Shown in pieces: positions 5,701-10,039 of a DNA stretch of 10,039 nucleotides (positions within the stretch are counted from its first letter, which is position 1; every line of letters begins with the position of its first letter). A program made the translations under genes and the position numbers. The notes beneath the pieces are model-generated. The model made no database searches and had not been told where the DNA came from. It saw only the letters and a list, made by a program, of their open reading frames with translations. The stretch comes from CAYMRB01 sp964392615 (GTDB taxonomy: Bacteria > Planctomycetota > UBA8108), in contig CAYMRB010000379.1 of the NCBI GenBank assembly GCA_964392615.1, forward strand, positions 1 to 10,039. The letters run 5' to 3'.

Positions 5701-8077
5701 CGCTGCGCTCAAGAAGTGGAAGGCGTCCATCGACGCGCTGGTCGACTTCGAGCACGTGCCGCGCCGCAAGAGGGGCAAGGCGGACGTGCTCGACAAGCAG
5801 TACATCTGGAACAACCTGCTCAAGCTGTTCTTCTCCGCGGACCTGCCGTCCCACATTCCGCTTCGGGTGCGCTACAAGGTCGATATGGAGAAGACCGAGA
5901 ACGAGCTCGCGAAGTACCTCAGCGAAGTCCCCGGTCGACAGCCGACCGATCGGCACGCGCTTCTTCTCAAACGCAAGCTGCTGAACAAGTACTACGGCCT
6001 GGCGGACTACGCCCGCGTCCCGGCCGGCAAGACCGGTTCGCTCGCGCGTTCGGCGAGCAAGCGCCTCGTCATCTTCGACCGCAACACGGGGAAGGTCCTG
6101 TGGGAGCGCGAGGCGCGCCACCAGATCCGCCACAACGCGATCGCCGCCGGTCGCGGCACGGTGTTCTACCTCGACCGCATGTCGGCCGAAGAGCGCAGCC
6201 ACTTCCGGCGCCGCGGCAAGACGGTCGAGGAACACTCGAGCCTCGCCGCGATCGATCTCGTCAGCGGTGACGTCCGGTGGACGGCCGCGGACGGGATCTT
6301 CGGCACCTGGCTCGGCTACTCCGTCGAGCACGACGTCCTGCTCCAAGCCGGCAGCAAGTCGCGTGACCGCTCGAAGGACGAAATCGGCAAGGGAATCACC
6401 GCGTACCGCGGAGCGACAGGCGACGTGCTCTGGCGCAGCGACGCAACCTACGAGGGGCCCCTCGTGATCGTCGGCGAGACGATCTTCACGCAGGGTCACG
6501 GAACGGCGGGCGTCGCCCTGAAGCTCGCGACGGGAGAGAAGGTGAAGCGCGCGCACCCGCTGACCGGCACCGCGATCGATTGGCAGTACAAGCGCAACTA
6601 CGGCTGCAATACCGCGATCGGCGCACCGAACCTCCTGACGTTCCGCTCGGCGGCGGCCGGCTACTACGACCTGCTCGGCGACAGCGGCACCGGCAACCTC
6701 GGCGGCTTCCGCACCGGCTGCACGTCGAACCTCATTCCGGCCGGCGGCATCCTGTGCGCGCCGGACTACACGCGGACGTGCACGTGCTCGTACCAGAATC
6801 AATCGTCGGTCGCACTGATCCACATGCCCGAGGTCGAGATGTGGACGTTCAACGCGCTCGGCTCCGACGCCGCGCCTGTCCGCCAGCTCGGCCTCAACTT
6901 CGGCGCGCCGGGTGACCGTCGCGGTCCGGACGGAACGCTCTGGCTCGACTACCCGAGCGTCGGCGGCGACTCGCCCTCCGTGCCGGTCGAGCTGAAGATC
7001 GACAAGCCGGGCTATCACCGCCACCACGCGAGCGTCGTTCTCGACCTCGGCGAGAGCGCCGACCGCCTCGATTGGGTCGCGGCGTCGGCGGTCGAGGGAA
7101 GCGGCGAGATCGCGATCGAGATCGTGCCGCAGCACCGCGTCACCATCGCGAACGACGTCGACGGCGCACCCGCTATCCGCGCCGAGAGCGCGGCCCTCTC
7201 CGACACGATCCCTCCCAACGGCAGCGACGCGGGCAGGGCGAGCCTGCGCAAGGCGCGAGGCGGCGGCAAGGTCGACGCGAAGATCGACGCCCACGCGTCG
7301 CTCGCGCTGCGCGGCAGCCTGACGGTCGAGTTCCGCACGCGCGTCGACAGCGATCTGGACTACGTCGACGCACGGATCGCGTCGGCCAAGTCCCAACACG
7401 GCTTCGTCATCGACAACCGCACGCTGCGCCTGCGCTACTTCCCGGCGAATGCTGACGGCACCGGCAAGGAGTCGGTCGTCACGATCTCGAACGACAAGAA
7501 GCGCCTCAAGGACAACACCTGGGTCCACGTCGCGTTCACGTACGATCTCGTGACCGGCGAGGGCAAGCTCTGGGCGGACGGCGAGCTGGTGGGCTCACAC
7601 GACGGGCCGGACGGGCGCCCGCTGTGGTGGGAGAAGGACGCGCCGACGTGGGCCGTCCTCCAGAACGCGGCGAATCACAACAGCTTCCTCGACGACCTGC
7701 GCGTCTGCGACATCGCCCTCAATCCGACGAGCTTCCTCGGCGGCGAACCGGTCGATGCAAAGCACGTCGTCGGTCGCTGGCGCATGGAGGGAGGGCAGGG
7801 CGACGGTCACTCGTCCCTGTACACCGTACGGCTCGTGTTCGCCGAGGTCGGTGGCGCGGCCGCGGGCGAGCGCCGCTTCGACGTCCACCTTCAAGGCGAG
7901 CCCCGTCTGGAGGACTTCGACATCGCGCGCGACGCGGGCGGCGCGTTCCGGCAGATCGTCAAGGAGTTCCGCGACGTGCCGATCGAGCAGCGCTTGCGCA
8001 TCCGGCTCGTCGGGAAGGACGGCAGGCTGCCGCTCCTGAGCGGCGTGCAGATCGTCAACGGAAAGCAGCGGTTCTGA
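2720..8077 (+). CDS. Giant exported multidomain protein: two PQQ-like propellers, jelly-roll, methyltransferase-like, LamG and malectin-like domains
   Basis: The 1785-aa protein begins with a signal peptide (hydrophobic core about 11-28, cleavage near 30/31) and the mature start ADWPMWRCDANRSG. Parts in order: propeller 1 (about 32-435, with repeats such as GHLYCVAADSGALLW); a jelly-roll, galactose-binding-like domain (about 465-635, with DDGAVLYLNGTEV and REGRNVIAASVHQ); a methyltransferase-like fold (about 640-815, VVLGLGDGRL at 673-682, E698 after strand 2, D726); propeller 2 (about 840-1375), interrupted by a charged, helix-prone stretch (about 981-1112) and ending in a cysteine cluster (C1296, C1334, C1346, C1354, C1356); and a malectin-like domain in two parts (1388 to about 1475 and about 1698-1785), separated by a LamG/concanavalin-like domain (about 1525-1680, with WVHVAFTYD and FLDDLRV). 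Proteins of this general make-up are known to me from Planctomycetota; their function is not. An envelope role in binding glycans or surface ligands is an inference. The start at 2720 has a purine-rich GAGA upstream; ATG 2744 is an alternative that shortens the signal peptide by 8 residues. The next gene starts 4 bp after the stop. Confidence 0.9.
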   Translation: MRADHPFAMRPFAVAAALVLVAAAFPPIVAADWPMWRCDANRSGASTEQLPDALHLQWTLELPAPRPAWPSTQDKLQFDRLYEPVLHGKRIFVPSMVRDKVSAYDTDTGAELWTFYCDGPVRLAPVAAHGKVWFASDDGHLYCVAADSGALLWKFRGGPSDRRVVGNERLVNMWPARGGPVLRDGKIYFGAGIWPFMGIFLHALDADTGEVVWTQSGEGSRYQTQQHNSPAFAGVAPQGYIAATEDKLVVAGGRTMPAVYDRHTGAFLHYDVSNRTMGSKGGGGYEVCVAGNYYLNRGIAYRLDNGKYFAKIDALIATPDVVIGRNAGGICAFEPRFTQTVTKDKKGKKQTKASVRTLWSTPLDRKIDQAFILAAGKLYCRAGNAVLAVDITNIFTGARTTWSADLPDRPLNMICGDGKLFVATASGRIYCFGGNSSDATPPPIASAKSPATPEKTDATNPDRCMLVERGSVWRFHDTGGDPGADWRSLEFDDGGWKEGPARLGYGNDGEKTVVSYGGNAKRKFAASFFRHEFEAPSDSGGPPLSMRVWADDGAVLYLNGTEVTRLRMASGEVGHATFAATGLSNEKSVDEVDVPVGLLREGRNVIAASVHQSTRTSSDLGFDLEMICSFVEKKPIASPTAVESADAATALLTRWIESNGSKARAADMAGYAVVLGLGDGRLAEDLAVRSKLHVIAVESDAERVASFRRRLDKIGLYGERVTVVVDDPAWVSLPPYFAELITAEPETVDSLDASVDGIRRLFASLRPFSGRAILPLDDSDHEAFAGLITDAGLDGGEVERSGRWSLLARTRALTGAGNWTHQNASAANSVASTDTIVRAPLGLLWFGGPSNANVLPRHGHGPTPQVVDGRCFIEGRDMIRATDAYTGRLLWQRDLKDVGKFYDYTSHEPGANILGSNYVSLPDGVWVAWGRRCLRLDPATGATLAELQLPKAGEKDLPEWGYIGIADRFLIAGAQPLLFDSPDIPKSNVDGLKDAALKKWKASIDALVDFEHVPRRKRGKADVLDKQYIWNNLLKLFFSADLPSHIPLRVRYKVDMEKTENELAKYLSEVPGRQPTDRHALLLKRKLLNKYYGLADYARVPAGKTGSLARSASKRLVIFDRNTGKVLWEREARHQIRHNAIAAGRGTVFYLDRMSAEERSHFRRRGKTVEEHSSLAAIDLVSGDVRWTAADGIFGTWLGYSVEHDVLLQAGSKSRDRSKDEIGKGITAYRGATGDVLWRSDATYEGPLVIVGETIFTQGHGTAGVALKLATGEKVKRAHPLTGTAIDWQYKRNYGCNTAIGAPNLLTFRSAAAGYYDLLGDSGTGNLGGFRTGCTSNLIPAGGILCAPDYTRTCTCSYQNQSSVALIHMPEVEMWTFNALGSDAAPVRQLGLNFGAPGDRRGPDGTLWLDYPSVGGDSPSVPVELKIDKPGYHRHHASVVLDLGESADRLDWVAASAVEGSGEIAIEIVPQHRVTIANDVDGAPAIRAESAALSDTIPPNGSDAGRASLRKARGGGKVDAKIDAHASLALRGSLTVEFRTRVDSDLDYVDARIASAKSQHGFVIDNRTLRLRYFPANADGTGKESVVTISNDKKRLKDNTWVHVAFTYDLVTGEGKLWADGELVGSHDGPDGRPLWWEKDAPTWAVLQNAANHNSFLDDLRVCDIALNPTSFLGGEPVDAKHVVGRWRMEGGQGDGHSSLYTVRLVFAEVGGAAAGERRFDVHLQGEPRLEDFDIARDAGGAFRQIVKEFRDVPIEQRLRIRLVGKDGRLPLLSGVQIVNGKQRF

Positions 8078-8081
8078 TCCG

Positions 8082-9347
8082 ATGCCACGCCCTGAGTTCC
8101 TCGCCGTCCTGCTCGCGCTGGTCGTCTCGACGTCGGCGCTCGCAGACGACTGGCCGCAGTGGCGCGGGGCGAGGCGCGACGGCGTGTGGCGGGGTGTTCG
8201 GCTGCCGGCGCGTCTGACCGAGGACAGCGTCGAGACGCGATGGCGCGTCCCGATCGGCGGCGGCTATGCGGGTATCGCGGTCGTCGGTCAGCGCGTGCTG
8301 ACGATGGATCGCCCGGCGACCGGCAAGATCGAGCGGGTCGTCTGCTTCGACTCTCGCAACGGCAAGGTCGAATGGTCGCACGAGTACGCGGCGGACTACG
8401 GCGACCTCGATCACGCCCAAGGTCCGCGCGCAACGCCGACCGTCGAGCGGGGCCGCGTCTTCGCGGTCGGCACCGTCGGATACGTCGCGTGCCTGCGCCT
8501 CGAGGACGGTGCGCCGGTGTGGACCGTCGACGCCGCGACGAGACTGCGTGCGAAGCAGCCGATCTGGGGGCACGCGGCGTCGCCGCTTCTCGTCGATGAT
8601 CTCGTCATCCTGCAGCTCGGTGCACGGCCGAAGGGAACGGTCATCGCACTCGATCGGCGCAGCGGCGAGGAGCGATGGCGCGCCCTCGACGACCGCCCCG
8701 GCTACTCGTCCCCGATCGTCGCGACCATCGGCGGCAAGCGCCGTCTCCTCGTATGGACAGCGGACCGCCTCTGGGCGCTCGACCCGGCGACAGGTGCGTC
8801 GCAGTGGAGCGTCGAGTTCCGCACGAGCAACTTCGACGTCGCGATCATCTCGCCGGTCGTCTGCGGGCCGCGCGTCGTCCTGTCGGGCTTCTGGGACGGC
8901 ACGCGCGTCTTCGATGCCTCGAGCGACGGCGTACCGCGACCGGTCTGGCAGGCGCGACAGCCGAGTTGCCTGATGGCGACGCCCCTGTCGCGGGACGGCA
9001 AGCTCTGGGCGCTCGACCGCCGCAATGGCTTCCTGTGCGTCGAGTGGGCGACCGGGCGCGAGCTCTGGCGCGACGACTATCGCCTGACGCCGAAGGAGCG
9101 CAATCCACACGCGTCGATCGTCTGGGTCGACGACGCCTCGTCGCGCGCGGCGGGCCGCTCCGGCCTCGCGGTCGCGCTGAACGCGCTCGGCGATCTCGTG
9201 CTGCTCGGCCTCGGCGCCGAGAGGTACGAGGAGCTCGGCCGCGTGCATATCATCGACAAGACGTGGGCCCACCCGGCGTTCGCGGGGCAGGAGGTGTTTG
9301 CCCGCGACCACCGCGAGCTGGTGTGCGTCAGGATTCGCGCGCGCTGA
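8082..9347 (+). CDS. Exported PQQ-like beta-propeller protein, 421 aa
   Basis: A short signal peptide (cleavage after ALA at residue 21) is followed by the mature start DDWPQWRGARRDG, matching the consensus DWPQWRGPxRDG more closely than the upstream paralogue. Propeller blade motifs include SRNGKVEW (91-98), LEDGAPVW (140-147), DRRSGEERW (191-199), DPATGASQW (234-242) and EWATGRELW (321-329). The protein resembles the 404-aa propeller protein: HxxGPxATPTV falls at 111-121 and a WG pair at 162-163 in both. It is expected to be periplasmic or surface-exposed; the ligand is unknown and PQQ binding is not implied. The start lies 4 bp after the stop of the giant gene and has no strong ribosome binding site, which suggests translational coupling and one operon. 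The 3' end overlaps the convergent HD-domain gene by 20 bp. Confidence 0.9.
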   Translation: MPRPEFLAVLLALVVSTSALADDWPQWRGARRDGVWRGVRLPARLTEDSVETRWRVPIGGGYAGIAVVGQRVLTMDRPATGKIERVVCFDSRNGKVEWSHEYAADYGDLDHAQGPRATPTVERGRVFAVGTVGYVACLRLEDGAPVWTVDAATRLRAKQPIWGHAASPLLVDDLVILQLGARPKGTVIALDRRSGEERWRALDDRPGYSSPIVATIGGKRRLLVWTADRLWALDPATGASQWSVEFRTSNFDVAIISPVVCGPRVVLSGFWDGTRVFDASSDGVPRPVWQARQPSCLMATPLSRDGKLWALDRRNGFLCVEWATGRELWRDDYRLTPKERNPHASIVWVDDASSRAAGRSGLAVALNALGDLVLLGLGAERYEELGRVHIIDKTWAHPAFAGQEVFARDHRELVCVRIRAR

Positions 9348-9349
9348 CG
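9326..9349. repeat. Inverted repeat spanning both convergent stop codons
   Basis: CGTCA (9326-9330) and TGACG (9345-9349) face each other across 14 nt of mostly alternating GC. The arms contain the TGA stop codons of the two convergent genes. There are no T-tracts, so a bidirectional terminator is only a possibility. Confidence 0.3.
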
Positions 9350-9918
9350 AACGCCTCGATCGCCGTCACGACGCGCTCGAGCTCGTCGACCAACTCGAGC
9401 ACGCGCGCCGGCGGCTGCGCCTGACGGTACGCATCGACGAGCGCGCGGTAGTACCAGAGCGATCCGTCGCGACCGCCCTTGAAGAAGCTCCAGATCTCGT
9501 CGCCAAGGCGATGGCAGTCCGCGAGAATCGCGGTCGCGTTGTGGAGCTTGTCCGACGCGGAGACGAGCACGGCCGACGCCGACGCGCTGGCGGCGTGCGC
9601 GATGTACGCCTCCTTGCGTTCGCGCCACGGCGGCTTCGGAGTCTCATCGGTGTCGGTGCAGCCGTCGACGATCGCCGCGACCCCGGCGCCGAACCGCGTC
9701 TCGATCTCGCGCCGAGTCGCGTCGCCGCCCTGATCCTCGACCGCATCGTGCAGTAGCGCGGCGATCGCCTCGTCCTCGGAAGCACCGTAGCGCAAGGCGA
9801 TGCTCGCAACCCCGAGAAGATGCTCGAGGTACGGCGCGCCGGTCGTCTTGCGCTCCTGATCGGCGTGGAGCTGCGCGGCCCAGATGAGAGCGGATTCGAA
9901 TCGGGAGGACAACGGCAT
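9328..9918 (-). CDS. HD-domain small alarmone hydrolase, SpoT/Mesh1-like (p)ppGpp pyrophosphohydrolase
   Basis: The 196-aa protein is a stand-alone HD hydrolase of the RelA/SpoT superfamily, without synthetase, TGS or ACT domains. Known members remove the 3' pyrophosphate of (p)ppGpp with a Mn ion. The expected ligands are present at near-canonical spacing: H33 (in APYLEH), H57-D58 (in ALLHDAVED) and D123 (in SASDKLHN), plus E61-D62, N127 and the R23-K24 pair before the GAPY motif. WRERKEAYI (98-106) and SLWYYRALVDAY (153-164) are typical of this small-hydrolase family. It is predicted cytoplasmic. The ATG at 9918 was chosen because GAGGTG lies 2 nt upstream and the conserved region begins here; an in-frame GTG at 10026 would add a low-complexity SVSVSVS segment and has no ribosome binding site. 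The 3' end overlaps the convergent propeller gene by 20 bp. The reaction is assigned by family; nucleotide specificity is not proven. Confidence 0.88.
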   Translation of the reverse strand: MPLSSRFESALIWAAQLHADQERKTTGAPYLEHLLGVASIALRYGASEDEAIAALLHDAVEDQGGDATRREIETRFGAGVAAIVDGCTDTDETPKPPWRERKEAYIAHAASASASAVLVSASDKLHNATAILADCHRLGDEIWSFFKGGRDGSLWYYRALVDAYRQAQPPARVLELVDELERVVTAIEAFVSARES

Positions 9919-9920
9919 GG

Positions 9921-9926
9921 CACCTC
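9921..9926 (-). promoter_or_regulatory. Ribosome binding site of the HD-domain gene
   Basis: The minus strand reads GAGGTG, two bases, then the ATG at 9918, putting the GAGG core 4 nt from the start. It supports this start over the longer frame. Further upstream TATACT (9956-9961, minus strand) resembles a -10 box, but no -35 element accompanies it. Confidence 0.6.
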
Positions 9927-10003
9927 GCACGGAGAAGGAGAGAACGGACGGAGACAGTATAACGCCGCGCCCGGAACCCGTCCTCGATTCCGTCCTCGAC
10001 CTC

Positions 10004-10039
10004 GACACCGACACCGACACCGACACCGACTCCGACTCC
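10004..10039. repeat. Hexanucleotide tandem repeat (GACACC)4(GACTCC)2 at the window edge
   Basis: Four perfect GACACC units (10004-10027) are followed by two GACTCC units (10028-10039) and run to the end of the window, so the array may continue. Just before it, CTCGAC-like units (about 9994-10003) look like degenerate copies. One plus-strand frame reads DTDTDTDTDSDS; minus-strand frames read alternating SV or GV. It lies upstream of the HD-domain gene and is most likely a non-coding or gene-edge microsatellite. Confidence 0.8.

Noticed and set aside
5648..7528. A 626-codon open frame antisense to the giant gene.
   Set aside because: Its translation is Arg/Ala/Val-rich without recognisable motifs, as expected for a shadow frame in high-GC coding DNA. 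The plus-strand frame has clear domains throughout.
1272..9347. Quinoprotein dehydrogenase activity with bound PQQ for the propeller proteins.
   Set aside because: The blade repeats are structural; I see no dehydrogenase active-site or cytochrome CxxCH motif, so only the fold is called.
9919..10026. An N-terminal extension of the HD-domain protein beginning with SVSVSVS.
   Set aside because: The extension is translated repeat and low-complexity sequence without a ribosome binding site, whereas the ATG at 9918 has GAGGTG directly upstream and matches the usual start of the family.
9917..10039. A plus-strand open frame starting MAPRTEKE and ending in DTDTDTDTDSDS at the window edge.
   Set aside because: It starts antisense to the start codon of the HD-domain gene, has no ribosome binding site that I can see, and its length comes from the tandem repeat. 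The sequence beyond the edge would be needed to revive it.

Overview
The window is high-GC bacterial DNA, densely coding, with no RNA genes, CRISPR arrays, insertion sequences or phage genes that I could see. Three genes encode exported PQQ-like beta-propeller proteins whose mature N-termini begin with DWPQW or DWPMW. A very large one combines propeller, jelly-roll, methyltransferase-like, LamG and malectin-like parts. From general knowledge of these families, this points to Planctomycetota or a related PVC or environmental lineage. That is an inference from family composition, not a proof.

Layout. At the left end, on the minus strand, msrB (708-1148) runs into a spermidine-synthase-like gene (7-711) through an ATGA stop/start overlap. 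A 123-bp divergent spacer (1149-1271) separates this pair from the plus-strand block. That block holds a 404-aa exported propeller protein (1272-2486), a 233-bp spacer with a strong hairpin and a perfect palindrome, a 1785-aa multidomain exported protein (2720-8077), and, 4 bp later, a 421-aa exported propeller protein (8082-9347). On the right, a minus-strand HD-domain small alarmone hydrolase (9328-9918) converges on the last propeller gene and overlaps it by 20 bp. The window ends in a hexanucleotide tandem repeat (10004-10039).

How the genes may work together. The three propeller genes look like a set of envelope or periplasm-facing proteins. The small ones are collinear paralogues, and the large one carries several carbohydrate-binding-like folds, so glycan or surface-ligand binding is a reasonable guess. 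No substrate can be read from the sequence. The msrB/spermidine-synthase-like pair and the alarmone hydrolase look like separate housekeeping or stress genes. The most unusual feature is the 1785-aa protein: a LamG-type domain appears to be inserted inside a malectin-like domain, and a methyltransferase-like fold sits in an apparently exported protein.
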